The notes under the pieces were generated by a model, which worked only from the letters and a program-made list of their open reading frames with translations, did not search any database and was not told where the DNA came from. A DNA stretch of 64,000 bases from Leucobacter chinensis. GTDB taxonomy: Bacteria; Actinomycetota; Actinomycetes; Actinomycetales; Microbacteriaceae. The position numbers and the translations under genes were made by a program. The stretch lies in assembly GCF_019049105.1 (NCBI RefSeq), contig NZ_JAHQZR010000002.1:124001-188000 (forward strand), written 5' to 3'. Shown here in pieces: positions 43,750 to 55,377 of the stretch (within the stretch, counting starts at the first letter, position 1; each line of letters starts with the position of its first letter).

Positions 43750-44349
43750 GTGGCGACCATACATGAATCATTCCACGACGAGTTTGACCTCGCATGTGAG
43801 TCGATCCGTGGTGCGAAGATTCGCCCAGAACTCGACTGGCAAGAGATCCCCTCACCCGAGCGCACCGTCGAGCATTCGCTCGCCCTCGCGGCCGGAGTCA
43901 AGCAGGGCTCAGACGCCACCTCATCGATCGATTCGCCATCGGGTGCCGGCCGCTTCATGCTGCTCTACGACCCCGCGTCGTTTGACGAATGGGGCTCCCC
44001 GTTTCGAGTGGTGTGCTTCGTGCAAGCACCCCTCGAACTCGAGATCGGACTCGACCCCTTCATTGCCGAGGTCGCATGGGCCTGGCTTCGCGACGCCCTC
44101 ACCCTGCGCGGCGCCGAGTACGAGCACCTCGCGGGCACCGCAACCAAGATCATCTCAGAAGGCTTCGGCCAGTTAAGCAGCCACGGCAAAGGCTCACAGC
44201 TCGAGCTCCGCGCCTCGTGGAGCCCCAAAGATACAAACTTCGCGGCTCACGCCGAAGCCTGGGCTGAGGTACTCTGCTCTATAGCGGGTTTCCCGCATCA
44301 GGAAGGCGCCGTGTCACTCGACGCCTTCAGAAATGCGCACAAGCGATAA
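43750..44349 (+). CDS. DUF3000-domain protein
   Basis: 199 residues, start GTG 43750. The sequence (FDLACESIRGAKIRPELDW near the start and the AWAEVLCSIAGFPHQEG near the end) matches the actinobacterial DUF3000 family, which sits upstream of ribonuclease D genes. Function not known. The end of its frame overlaps an ATG of the next gene's open frame. Confidence 0.9.
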   Translation: MATIHESFHDEFDLACESIRGAKIRPELDWQEIPSPERTVEHSLALAAGVKQGSDATSSIDSPSGAGRFMLLYDPASFDEWGSPFRVVCFVQAPLELEIGLDPFIAEVAWAWLRDALTLRGAEYEHLAGTATKIISEGFGQLSSHGKGSQLELRASWSPKDTNFAAHAEAWAEVLCSIAGFPHQEGAVSLDAFRNAHKR

Positions 44350-44371
44350 CCATTTAGGAGCATTTGCCACC

Positions 44372-45559
44372 GTGACTCAACCGCAGCTGTCACACGAAGA
44401 GTGGACCCTCGTCGAAAGCCCCGAAGCGCTCCTTCAGGCAGCCGATCAGCTAGCGAATGGCCTCGGGCCCGTCGGCGTCGACGCCGAGCGCGCGTCGGGG
44501 TACACCTACTTTTCACAGGCCTACCTCGTGCAGATGTCTCGCCGGGGAGCGGGAACGTTCGTGTTCGATCCAACGCTCATCGACGACTTCGATCCGCTCG
44601 CTCAGGCTATCGACGATGACGAATGGATCTTGCACTCGGCCATCGCCGATCTCGACTGCCTCCAAGAAATCGGCCTCACGCCCCCGAGCCTCTTCGATAC
44701 TGAGCTCTCGGCGAGGCTGCTCGGCATGGAGCGGGTCGGTCTCGGTGCCGTCGTGAACGAACTACTGGGCGTCGAACTCGCGAAGGCGCACTCGGCATCA
44801 GACTGGTCGAAGCGCCCCCTGCCCCATGACTGGCTCGAGTACGCGGCGCTCGACGTGAGCTACCTGCCCGACCTGCGTGACGCCATGCACGAAAAACTCG
44901 TTGATGCCGAGAAGCTCGACATCGCCTCGCAAGAATTCGAGGCGGTGTTGCATGCGCCGCCCAAGGAGAAACCACTCGAGCCGTGGCGCAAGATCTCGGG
45001 CCTCGGCCGGGTCAAAAACCGCGTGGGCCTCTCGATCGCCAGAGAACTGTGGATCGCACGCGACCAGTTCGCCCAATCAGTTGACACGGCGCCTGGCCGT
45101 CTCCTACCCGACTCGGCAATCGTCGCGGCGAGCCTGCAACAGCCCCGCTCGATGAGCGAACTCGCCAAAAACAAAGACTTCAAGGGGCGTGCGAGCCACA
45201 GCGAGCTACGCCGCTGGTGGCTCGCGATCTTGCGTGGAAAGAAAAGCGATGATTTGCCCTCGCTGCGCACCGCGGAGCGATCCACTTTCCCTCATCACCG
45301 CAACTGGGAGCGCAAAAAACCAGAGGCGCACCAGCGTCTCGTCACGGCCAGAGCTGCGCTCGAGGCCGAGTCTGAGCGGCTCAATATTCCCCTCGAAAAC
45401 CTCCTGAAACCCATCATGCTGCGTGAAATTGCTTGGGCACCACCCGAGGTGATCAGCGACGAAGCCGTCGCGCTGCAACTTGAGAAGCTCGGCGCGAGGC
45501 CGTGGCAGCGTGATGCGACCTCACAGATTATTGCCCGCAGTTTTGTAGAGACCCAATAA
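44372..45559 (+). CDS. rnd: ribonuclease D-like 3'-5' exonuclease with HRDC domain
   Basis: 395 residues from GTG 44372 (AGGAG 11 bases upstream); an in-frame ATG at 44333 would overlap DUF3000. DEDDy acids are visible: D and E in PVGVDAERASG, D in SAIADLDCLQEIG, and Y and D in YAALDVSYLPDL. The C-terminal half contains an HRDC-type helical region (about 210-290). It trims RNA 3' ends. Directly follows DUF3000 as in many actinobacteria. Confidence 0.92.
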   Translation: MTQPQLSHEEWTLVESPEALLQAADQLANGLGPVGVDAERASGYTYFSQAYLVQMSRRGAGTFVFDPTLIDDFDPLAQAIDDDEWILHSAIADLDCLQEIGLTPPSLFDTELSARLLGMERVGLGAVVNELLGVELAKAHSASDWSKRPLPHDWLEYAALDVSYLPDLRDAMHEKLVDAEKLDIASQEFEAVLHAPPKEKPLEPWRKISGLGRVKNRVGLSIARELWIARDQFAQSVDTAPGRLLPDSAIVAASLQQPRSMSELAKNKDFKGRASHSELRRWWLAILRGKKSDDLPSLRTAERSTFPHHRNWERKKPEAHQRLVTARAALEAESERLNIPLENLLKPIMLREIAWAPPEVISDEAVALQLEKLGARPWQRDATSQIIARSFVETQ

Positions 45560-45674
45560 CGTCTCGCGGTTTCACCGGCGGCGATTCACCGGTTATCCAA
45601 TGCCGAATGTCTAACTCAGGATTGCTTTCATAAAATACAATCACTACCGTCAAATTTCAGCCAAGGAAGGCAGA

Positions 45675-46877
45675 GTGGCCACAATGAGAGAAGTCGTCTT
45701 TGTCGACGGGGTACGAACCCCGTTTGGACGCGCAGGCGAAAAAGGTATGTACTGGGGCACCCGTGCTGACGACCTTGCGGTGAAAGCACTGCAGGGTCTC
45801 ATCGAGCGCAACCCCAACCTGCCACTGGACCGTGTCGACGATGTGGGTATCGCCGCCACCACACAGCAGGGCGACCAGGGGCTCACCCTCGGCCGCAGCG
45901 TTGCAATTCTCGCGGGGCTGCCCGTCACCGTGCCGGGCTTCGCGCTCGACCGCATGTGTGCAGGCGCCCTCACGACGAGCGCTTTTATGGGCGGCGCAAT
46001 TGGCGCAGGCCAGTACGACATCGCGATCGCCGGTGGCGTCGAGCACATGGGGCGTCACCCCATCGGAATCGGCGCTGACCCAAACCCCCGCTTTGTTTCA
46101 GAGCGCATCGTGAGCCCTGACGCATTGAACATGGGCATCACCGCGGAGCGTCTGCACGACCGCTTCCCCGAGCTCACGAAGGAGCGCGCTGACCGCTTCG
46201 GCATGCGCAGCCAGGAGCTCGTTCAGGCCGCATACGACCGCGGCGACATTCAGAAAGACCTCGTGCCGATCGCTACGCAGAGCAGCGCCGGCTGGGGCCT
46301 CGCAACCGAAGACGAGGGCCGCCGCCCCGGCACGACCATGGAGGCACTCGCTGGGCTCAAGACCCCGTTCCGCCCTCACGGCCGCGTCTCAGCGGGCAAC
46401 GCTTCGCCCCTCACCGACGGCGCCACCATGGGCTTGCTCGCAGGAGCCGACACTGCAAAGGAGCTCGGGCTCACCACAAAGATGAAGCTCGTCAGCTTCG
46501 CTTTCGCTGGCGTCGCGCCAGAGGTTATGGGCCTCGGCCCGGTTCCGTCGACCGAGAAGGCGCTCAAGCGCGCTGGCCTCTCGATCACCGACATTGGCCT
46601 CTTCGAGCTCAACGAGGCGTTCGCCGTTCAGGTACTCTCGTTCACCGATCACTTCGGTATCGCTGACGATGATCCACGCGTGAACCCTTGGGGAGGCGCC
46701 ATTGCGCTCGGCCACCCCCTCGCCGCATCGGGCACCCGCCTCATGCTGCAGCTCGCACGCCACTTCGAAGAGCGCCCTGATGTGCGCTACGGCCTGACCG
46801 CAATGTGCGTTGGCCTTGGCCAGGGTGGCACCATCATTTGGGAAAACCCCTATTTCGACGGCAAGAAGGGTAAGTAA
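45675..46877 (+). CDS. fadA: acetyl-CoA acyltransferase (3-ketoacyl-CoA thiolase)
   Basis: The product has 400 residues, GTG start with AAGGAAGGCAGA upstream. Active Cys95 lies in DRMCAGALTTSAF, the His motif is NEAFAVQV, then GHPLAASGTRL and the second Cys in CVGLGQGG. It cleaves 3-ketoacyl-CoA to acetyl-CoA and a shortened acyl-CoA, last step of fatty acid beta-oxidation. The next gene begins 2 bases after its stop. A promoter-like ttgctttcataaaatac block lies near 45622. Confidence 0.95.
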   Translation: MATMREVVFVDGVRTPFGRAGEKGMYWGTRADDLAVKALQGLIERNPNLPLDRVDDVGIAATTQQGDQGLTLGRSVAILAGLPVTVPGFALDRMCAGALTTSAFMGGAIGAGQYDIAIAGGVEHMGRHPIGIGADPNPRFVSERIVSPDALNMGITAERLHDRFPELTKERADRFGMRSQELVQAAYDRGDIQKDLVPIATQSSAGWGLATEDEGRRPGTTMEALAGLKTPFRPHGRVSAGNASPLTDGATMGLLAGADTAKELGLTTKMKLVSFAFAGVAPEVMGLGPVPSTEKALKRAGLSITDIGLFELNEAFAVQVLSFTDHFGIADDDPRVNPWGGAIALGHPLAASGTRLMLQLARHFEERPDVRYGLTAMCVGLGQGGTIIWENPYFDGKKGK

Positions 46878-46879
46878 CG

Positions 46880-49015
46880 TTGACTGATTACAGCAAGATC
46901 GATTTTTCTCCCATCATTGAGGCGTCAGAAGATGAGGTGATCACCGAATCGTTCGTACGCGACGTCGCACTGCCCTCGGGCGGTACGCTCGCGCTCATCA
47001 CGCTCGACAACGGTCGTGACCACACCCGCCCCAACACCCTCGGCCCCCGCACCCTGCAGGCGCTCGACACCGTGATCGAGGCGCAGAAGGCACGCGCTGC
47101 CGCTGGCGAGATCAAGGCCGTTGGTATCACTGGCAAGCAGTTCATCTTTGCCGCGGGCGCTGACCTCTCAAAGGTCTCGACCATGGCGACGAAGGACAAC
47201 GCACTGCTCATGGCCCAGTACGGCCACCATGTACTCGGCAAGTTCCACAAGCTCGGTGTGCCAACCTTCGCCTTCGTCAACGGGCTCGCGCTCGGCGGCG
47301 CAATGGAAATCGCACTGCACTGCGACTACCGCACGGTCGATGCCTCGGCAGCCGCGCTCGCCTTTCCCGAGGTCTTTCTCGGCATCATCCCCGGCTGGGG
47401 TGGCGCGACACTCGTACCAAACCTCATCGGCATTGAAAACGCCCTCGAGGTCGTCGTGTCGAACCCCGTCAAGCAGAACCGTATGCTCAAGCCCAAGCAA
47501 GCTCACGAGCTCGGCCTCTTCGACGAGATCTACCCCGCGGCACGCTTCCTTGAGCAGTCGATTCGCTGGGCCGACCAGGTACTCACGGGTGCCGTAAAGG
47601 TCGAGCGACCCAACGTTCCCGGCAAGATGGAACGCCTCACCAAGTGGCCCATCGCCATCAAGATGGCACGCGAGACGCTGCAGGCGCGCCTCGGCACCGC
47701 CGCCCGCTCGCCCTACGCCGCGCTCGAGCTGCTCGCAGCAGCAAAAGACGGCGACCGTGAGGCAGGATACGCACGCGAAGACGAGATGCTCTCAGAGCTC
47801 ATCGCGAGCGACCAGTTCGCCGCGTCGATCTACGCCTTCGACCTCGTGCAGAAGCGCGCGAAACGCCCCGCTGGCGCCCCTGACAAGGCGCTCGCTCGCC
47901 CGGTCAACAAGGTCGGCATTATTGGCGCAGGCCTCATGGCAAGCCAGTTCGCGTTGCTCTTCGCACGCAAGCTCCGCGTTCCCGTGCTCATCACCGACCT
48001 CGACCAGGGCCGCGTTGACAAGGGCATCGCGTACATCTACGGCGAGATCGACAAGATGCACGCGAAGGGCCGCCTCTCGGGCGACGACGCAAACCAGATC
48101 AAGGCACTCGTCACCGGCACGACCGACAAGTCGCTCTACGCTGACTGCGACTGGGTCATCGAGGCCGTCTTCGAAGAGCTCTCGGTCAAGCAGGCCGTCT
48201 TTGCCGAGATCGAGCCAATCATCAGCCCCGAGGCGATCATTGCGACCAACACCTCGTCACTCAGCGTGACCGAGATCGGCGCGAACCTGAAGCACCCGGA
48301 GCGCCTCGTCGGCTTCCACTTCTTCAACCCCGTCGCGGTGATGCCGCTCATCGAGGTTGTGAAGATCGACAGCACGAACGATGAGAGCCTCTCAACCGCG
48401 ATGGTCGTTGCACGCAAGCTCGGCAAGAGCGCCGTCATCACGGCTGACCGCCCGGGCTTCGTCGTCAACCGCCTCCTCGCAAAGGTTATGGGTGAGGCTG
48501 CGCGCGCACTCGACGAGGGAACCCCGCTTCCCACCGTCGAGCAGGCTTTCGCGCCCATTGGTTTGCCCATGGGCCCCTTCGAGCTCATCGATCTCGTCGG
48601 CTGGAAGGTTGCAGCGCACGTTCAGGACACCATGGTCGGGGCCTTCCCCGAGCGTTTCTACGCTTCTGAGAACCTGCACAAGCTTGCAGACATCGAGGAG
48701 CCACTCGTCAAGAACAAGCATGGCAAGGTCGAAGACCTCTCGAAGACCGCGAAGAAGCAGCTGACCTTCGGATCAACCGTCGCTACGAGCGCCGAGCTGC
48801 TCGAGCGTGTCGAGAACGAGCTCGCGAGCGAGATCAAGATCATGCTCGACGAGGGCGTTGTCGCCGCGGCCGAGGACATTGACCTCTGCCTCATTCTCGG
48901 CGCAGGCTGGCCTTTCCAGGCCGGCGGTGCAACCCCGTACCTCGACCGCGTCGGCGCCAGCGAGCGCGCCTTCGGCGGAGCGTTCCACGAGCCACGGGTC
49001 GCGGCCAAGCAGTAG
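46880..49015 (+). CDS. fadB: FadB/FadJ-like multifunctional enoyl-CoA hydratase/3-hydroxyacyl-CoA dehydrogenase
   Basis: 711 residues, TTG start two bases after fadA. The N-terminal crotonase domain (about 45-225) has GADLSKVST, GLALGGAMEIALHCD and FPEVFLGIIPGWGGA with the two catalytic glutamates. A Rossmann domain starts near residue 343 with VGIIGAGLMASQFALLF, then the C-terminal helical dimerisation region (RPGFVVNRLLAKVMGEA). Together with the thiolase it oxidises fatty acyl-CoAs. A 15-bp hairpin terminates it. Confidence 0.94.
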   Translation: MTDYSKIDFSPIIEASEDEVITESFVRDVALPSGGTLALITLDNGRDHTRPNTLGPRTLQALDTVIEAQKARAAAGEIKAVGITGKQFIFAAGADLSKVSTMATKDNALLMAQYGHHVLGKFHKLGVPTFAFVNGLALGGAMEIALHCDYRTVDASAAALAFPEVFLGIIPGWGGATLVPNLIGIENALEVVVSNPVKQNRMLKPKQAHELGLFDEIYPAARFLEQSIRWADQVLTGAVKVERPNVPGKMERLTKWPIAIKMARETLQARLGTAARSPYAALELLAAAKDGDREAGYAREDEMLSELIASDQFAASIYAFDLVQKRAKRPAGAPDKALARPVNKVGIIGAGLMASQFALLFARKLRVPVLITDLDQGRVDKGIAYIYGEIDKMHAKGRLSGDDANQIKALVTGTTDKSLYADCDWVIEAVFEELSVKQAVFAEIEPIISPEAIIATNTSSLSVTEIGANLKHPERLVGFHFFNPVAVMPLIEVVKIDSTNDESLSTAMVVARKLGKSAVITADRPGFVVNRLLAKVMGEAARALDEGTPLPTVEQAFAPIGLPMGPFELIDLVGWKVAAHVQDTMVGAFPERFYASENLHKLADIEEPLVKNKHGKVEDLSKTAKKQLTFGSTVATSAELLERVENELASEIKIMLDEGVVAAAEDIDLCLILGAGWPFQAGGATPYLDRVGASERAFGGAFHEPRVAAKQ

Positions 49016-49069
49016 CGCCACCGCGCACCCCGGTGGTGCTCGAGGCCACGCGCCCCGAGCACCGCTACC

Positions 49070-49111
49070 CCGGAGGGGGCAGGAAGCCATAGCGGCTCCT
49101 GCCCCCTCCGG
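49070..49111 (+). terminator. hairpin terminator after fadB
   Basis: ccggagggggcagga (49070-49084) and tcctgccccctccgg (49097-49111) form a 15-bp perfect stem. Confidence 0.75.
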
Positions 49112-49136
49112 CGTTTCTGCGGTGCTTCAGGCCGCG

Positions 49137-49283
49137 ACTTCGGGCTTCTCCTGCTTCGGGCTTCTGGCTTCTAGCTTCGGGCGTCGAGCTTCGGGCTTCT
49201 GCCTCCGGCTTCCGCTTCGGGCTTCGAGCGTCGAGCTTCAGCCTTCGGACTTCTGGCTTCGGGCTTCGGGCTTCGGGCTTCGA
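49137..49283. repeat. degenerate heptamer-type repeat (gcttcgg)
   Basis: About 145 bases made of variable gcttcgg/gcttctg/gcttcgag units, ending in three exact cttcggg repeats (49259-49278). It encodes only low-complexity frames and lies between fadB and acnA. May be expanding microsatellite-like DNA. Confidence 0.75.
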
Positions 49284-49296
49284 CGCCATCCCATCT

Positions 49297-49348
49297 ACTT
49301 GACGAAAAGCAGGGTGTTTGTCGCGAAACACCCTGCTTTGTGACAAGT
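49297..49348. repeat. palindromic REP-like repeat, copy C
   Basis: acttgacgaaaagcagggtgttt (49297-49319) pairs with 49326-49348 with three mismatches. Same family as copies at 31447 and 31581. Confidence 0.85.
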
Positions 49349-49389
49349 GAACGCGGGCGCGGCGATCTCAAAGCACCAGAGGCAGTCCA

Positions 49390-49439
49390 TTTGACGAAAA
49401 GCAGGGTGTTTCGCCAGATTTACCCTGCTTTTCGTCAAA
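49390..49439. repeat. palindromic REP-like repeat, copy D
   Basis: tttgacgaaaagcagggt (49390-49407) and its exact reverse complement (49422-49439) give an 18-bp stem with a 14-base loop. Confidence 0.85.
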
Positions 49440-49487
49440 CCACGGGACTGGCCCATGGTTTGACGCGGCAGCTCGCCCCCAAACACC

Positions 49488-49529
49488 AAAGGGGGCGGAG
49501 CCCGAACGAATTCGGGTTCCGCCCCCTTT
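49488..49529 (-). terminator. hairpin terminator after acnA
   Basis: aaagggggcggagcccgaa (49488-49506) pairs with 49511-49529 with a single wobble, 40 bases beyond the aconitase stop. Confidence 0.75.
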
Positions 49530-49568
49530 CAGGAGCTCACTCGCGCGTGGCGAGCAGCAGCGCGCGTA

Positions 49569-52238
<2,670 letters not shown>

Positions 52239-52366
52239 GACCAGACTCCTCTTCGTGTCATTATTGCCTTCGTGTGAGACCATTGTGCCTTTTTTGCGAG
52301 CCTTCTGCACCTAAGGAGACCCTTAATTGATGCATAATTTATCTCTACATCAAGATAGTTTAGCAG

Positions 52367-53128
52367 TTATTTTTCAGAGGTCCGTTCAGGCGACGGCATG
52401 TTGCGAAACATAAGCCAGGTGGCGAGGATCACGAGGGCAAAAAGGGGTGTTCCCATAACGAGACGAGCGACACCCAGTGCCGCCACGTTTTCGGCGAAGT
52501 ACAGCGGCAGTTGAACCGCAAGCCGCAAGAGGAACATCGTGAGCCACAGGAGGCTCGCAACGGTTGCGGTGCGCCGAATCTTCGGCACGCGGCGCCAGCC
52601 GGTGATGTCACCCTGGAGTGCCCCGACGATAAAGCCGAGAATTGGCCAGCCCACGACGAGTGAGATAACGAGCGCCACCGACCATGCCGTGTTGATCCAG
52701 AACCCGGGCAAGAAGAAGTCTTCGCCCTTGCCACTCATGAGAGTTGTAGCAACACAGATGCCAACGCCGAGCAAGCCCGACAGCGAGGTCACGAGTGTCT
52801 GCCGCTGAGCCAAACGCCAAACAAAGGCGGCAACGGCGATCGCAGCTGGCGCGATGACGCTCAATCGAGCATCTTGCGTGATGATGAACATCACGAGGTA
52901 GAGAAGACCGGGCAGGAGCGCCTCGGTAATGCCGCGCGCTCCCCCGATCGCATCGAGGATCCCTTGCCCGCTCACCTCTTCACCGCTGAGCCCGGCAGAA
53001 ATACCCTTTGCAAGGCCGCCACGTTGCACCAGCGACGCTGATGGCGCAGCCTGCGACGCTGATGCCAGAGACGGATCGGGTGAAACCTCGGGCGAAGGCG
53101 AGGTCGCCTCCCGTTCTTCGTCAGTCAC
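52367..53128 (-). CDS. DUF3159-family membrane protein
   Basis: 253 residues. After a disordered N-terminus there are five or six hydrophobic helices (about 95-245), including GITEALLPGLLYLVMFIITQ and LGVGICVATTLMSG. The architecture and the neighbourhood with dut and DUF3710 match the DUF3159 family of actinobacterial integral membrane proteins. Function unknown. Stop is 128 bases before acnA start. Confidence 0.85.
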   Translation of the reverse strand: MTDEEREATSPSPEVSPDPSLASASQAAPSASLVQRGGLAKGISAGLSGEEVSGQGILDAIGGARGITEALLPGLLYLVMFIITQDARLSVIAPAAIAVAAFVWRLAQRQTLVTSLSGLLGVGICVATTLMSGKGEDFFLPGFWINTAWSVALVISLVVGWPILGFIVGALQGDITGWRRVPKIRRTATVASLLWLTMFLLRLAVQLPLYFAENVAALGVARLVMGTPLFALVILATWLMFRNMPSPERTSEK

Positions 53129-53131
53129 GAC

Positions 53132-53770
53132 CTATGACTTCCCTTGCACGCCCGCGGGAACCTTCATAGGCAGCAGCTCGTTCGGAGGCATTGGGAGGTC
53201 GCCGCGCACGACGACGAGCTCGCGGAAGAGCTGCTCGACCTGGGCTGCGGCTTCGGGATCGGCAGCGGCTTTACCCGTGATCGATCCGCGAAGAAGCCAG
53301 CGCGGGCCGTCAACGCCAATGAAGCGCACCGGGGTCACTCCGCCGCCGCGCTCCTCAGGAACGCGCACGCTCGTGACGATCTCCTGCCCGAGGAAGCCTT
53401 CGCGCTCGGTGAACTGGGCCTTTTGCTTGGTAAGCAGGGCGCCGACCTGGCGGCGTACCTCGTGCCAGAGGCCCGTGCTCTTTGGCGCCGAAAACGCCTG
53501 CACCTGCAGGGTCGAGCCCTCGAAGTCGAGCGACACCGCGACGATGCGCTTGGCTTGCTCGTCAACGTCAAGCCGCATCTGCAACCCCTCGCGGGGCGGC
53601 ACCTTGATGCTGCCGAGGTCAACGTAGGGGCGCATTGCGGGCACCTCGAGAATGTCGAAGGGGCCGTTCTCAGCACGGTCGGCGGGTGCCGACTTTGTCG
53701 TGTCGAGCTCTTCTTCGACCTCCTGAGCCTCTACCTCTGGCTCGTTTACTTCAGAACCCTGTTCAGTCAT
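53132..53770 (-). CDS. DUF3710-family protein
   Basis: 212 residues from ATG 53770 (GGAAGGAAATAACGAG upstream). An acidic disordered N-terminus precedes a beta-rich domain (GPFDILEVPAMRPYVDLGSI, DLPMPPNELLPMKVP). This is the actinobacterial DUF3710 family next to dut. Function unknown. Frame is open to 53860, which would overlap dut. Confidence 0.88.
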   Translation of the reverse strand: MTEQGSEVNEPEVEAQEVEEELDTTKSAPADRAENGPFDILEVPAMRPYVDLGSIKVPPREGLQMRLDVDEQAKRIVAVSLDFEGSTLQVQAFSAPKSTGLWHEVRRQVGALLTKQKAQFTEREGFLGQEIVTSVRVPEERGGGVTPVRFIGVDGPRWLLRGSITGKAAADPEAAAQVEQLFRELVVVRGDLPMPPNELLPMKVPAGVQGKS

Positions 53771-53774
53771 CTCG

Positions 53775-54224
53775 TTATTTCCTTCCCTCGTCACGAACGC
53801 CCGTTGACCCAAAGCCGCCGGTGCCACGGTCACTGCCGGGCAACGTTTCGACGGGCACAAAGGTTGCGCGCGTGACGGGCATGATAATCATCTGTGCAAT
53901 GCGATCGCCCACCGCGACCTCGAACGCGTTCTCGCGATCGGTGTTGAGCAGCGTGACCTTAATCTCGCCGCGGTATCCGGCGTCGACAGTTCCGGGCGAG
54001 TTCACGACCGTGATGCCGTGTTTAGCCGCGAGGCCACTGCGCGGGACGACGAAGGCCGCGAAGCCATCGGGCAGCGCAATCGAGACGCCCGTGCCCACGA
54101 GCTTGCGCTCGCCTGGCTGGAGCACCACGGCTTCACTGCTCTTCAGGTCGGCCCCAGCATCGCCAGGGTGTGCATACACGGGAATATCGTCGGCCTTGAT
54201 GAGCACTTCGCATCGTTCAATCAC
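53775..54224 (-). CDS. dut: deoxyuridine 5'-triphosphate nucleotidohydrolase
   Basis: 149 residues with the five dUTPase motifs: DAGADLKSSE, VPRSGLAAKHGITV, GTVDAGYRGEIKV, DRIAQMII and the C-terminal GSDRGTGGFGSTG. It turns dUTP into dUMP. GTG start at 54224 with a weak ribosome-binding site. Starts just beyond the divergently read DUF3093 gene. Confidence 0.96.
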   Translation of the reverse strand: MIERCEVLIKADDIPVYAHPGDAGADLKSSEAVVLQPGERKLVGTGVSIALPDGFAAFVVPRSGLAAKHGITVVNSPGTVDAGYRGEIKVTLLNTDRENAFEVAVGDRIAQMIIMPVTRATFVPVETLPGSDRGTGGFGSTGVRDEGRK

Positions 54225-54314
54225 CTTCCGAGGGTATCGAACTTTACTGTTTCACGCAGGGTGGTGTCGCCAGCACGCAGGATTTTCTTCAGGTGAACAG
54301 GCGATAATACGAAT

Positions 54315-54788
54315 ATGGCAGAACACACTCCCGGGACATTCGCCGAGCGACTGTACCCGTCGACCTCATTCTTTCTCGCGGTGCTGTTGCTCATTCCAGC
54401 GCTCACCGTGCTGTTTACCCCGTACTCGCTCCAGGCCGGCATCATCGCAGGCGTCGTCGCGTACGCGCTCGTGTGCGCTATTTTCATCCTGACGAGCCGC
54501 AAGGTCGAGGTTCAAGACGGGGTGTTCAACGCCGGCGGCGTCAAGATCGACGTCAAGCACCTCGGTGAGATCGAAGTGCTCGACTCACAGCAGCTCCGCG
54601 TCGCCATCGGTCGCCGCCTCGACGCTCGCGCCTACCTGTGTGTGAGCGGCTGGGTGCACAGCGGGGTGCGCGTCACCATCACTGATCCTGATGACAACAC
54701 CCCTTACTGGGTGGTCACGAGCCGCAAGCCGAAGCATCTTGCCGCAGCGATCCGCGAGGCTCAGGGAGCATCAACGAACGCGGCATAA
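54315..54788 (+). CDS. DUF3093-family membrane protein
   Basis: 157 residues: two close hydrophobic helices (about 19-58) and then a soluble domain of about 95 residues rich in beta strand and ending YWVVTSRKPKHLAAAI. This is the DUF3093 family, found beside dut and DUF4193 in actinobacteria. Function unknown. Confidence 0.88.
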   Translation: MAEHTPGTFAERLYPSTSFFLAVLLLIPALTVLFTPYSLQAGIIAGVVAYALVCAIFILTSRKVEVQDGVFNAGGVKIDVKHLGEIEVLDSQQLRVAIGRRLDARAYLCVSGWVHSGVRVTITDPDDNTPYWVVTSRKPKHLAAAIREAQGASTNAA

Positions 54789-54802
54789 GAACCGTTTGAA
54801 CG

Positions 54803-54845
54803 CCTGAGCCCCCGCTCTCATATGGTTGAGAGACGGGGGCTCAGG
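54803..54845. terminator. bidirectional hairpin terminator
   Basis: cctgagccccc pairs with gggggctcagg and the inner tctca with tgaga, interrupted by one base, between DUF3093 and DUF4193. Confidence 0.75.
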
Positions 54846-54870
54846 TGTTTCTGTGAACCTTTGTGAAGAC

Positions 54871-55164
54871 TCAAGCAGCGCACTCTCGGCAAATGGGGCC
54901 GAGATCGCTCTGGTGATCCACCTGTGAACGGTGGCGCACCAAGAAGCAGTTCATGCAGGTAAATTCGTCATCCTGCTGCGGCAAGACAACAACGTCAAGC
55001 TCAACATCAGAGAGGTCTGCGCCCGCGAGCTCAAACCCTGGATTATCGGCATCTTCTGCATCAATCGCTGAACCAGACTGGCTGGGAACGCGCTCCTTCA
55101 GCGCCTCAATCGAGTCGGCGCTGTCCTCTTCAGACTTGCGTGGTGCATCGTAATCGGTAGCCAT
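54871..55164 (-). CDS. DUF4193-family zinc-ribbon protein
   Basis: The protein has 97 residues, starts MATDYDAPRKSEEDSAD and ends with CMNCFLVRH, SDLGPICREC, giving two CxxC pairs. It matches the DUF4193 family, conserved and usually next to sepH or dut in actinobacteria. Acidic N-terminal half and C-terminal zinc site suggest a protein partner. Function unknown. Confidence 0.92.
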   Translation of the reverse strand: MATDYDAPRKSEEDSADSIEALKERVPSQSGSAIDAEDADNPGFELAGADLSDVELDVVVLPQQDDEFTCMNCFLVRHRSQVDHQSDLGPICRECAA

Positions 55165-55377
55165 GCTCTCCTGCTCTTGCTTCCTGTGCCTTTCGGCGTC
55201 GCATTCTCTGCGGCATTAGTTTGGTCTATGCTGGCGCAAGACGCAAACTGGCAGGCTGTGAATCTGCCGCACGGCTCGCGAAATGCCCAAGAGATTTATG
55301 CCACACCCTGGTCAATCTGGCAAAACCATGGCGCTTCGTGCCACACTCTCTAGCAAAGCCGTGAGGAGTGTTTACCC

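Noticed and set aside
49160-49371. Low-complexity frames over the gcttcgg block
   Set aside because: Their repeated residues come from the DNA repeat and no start site is supported.
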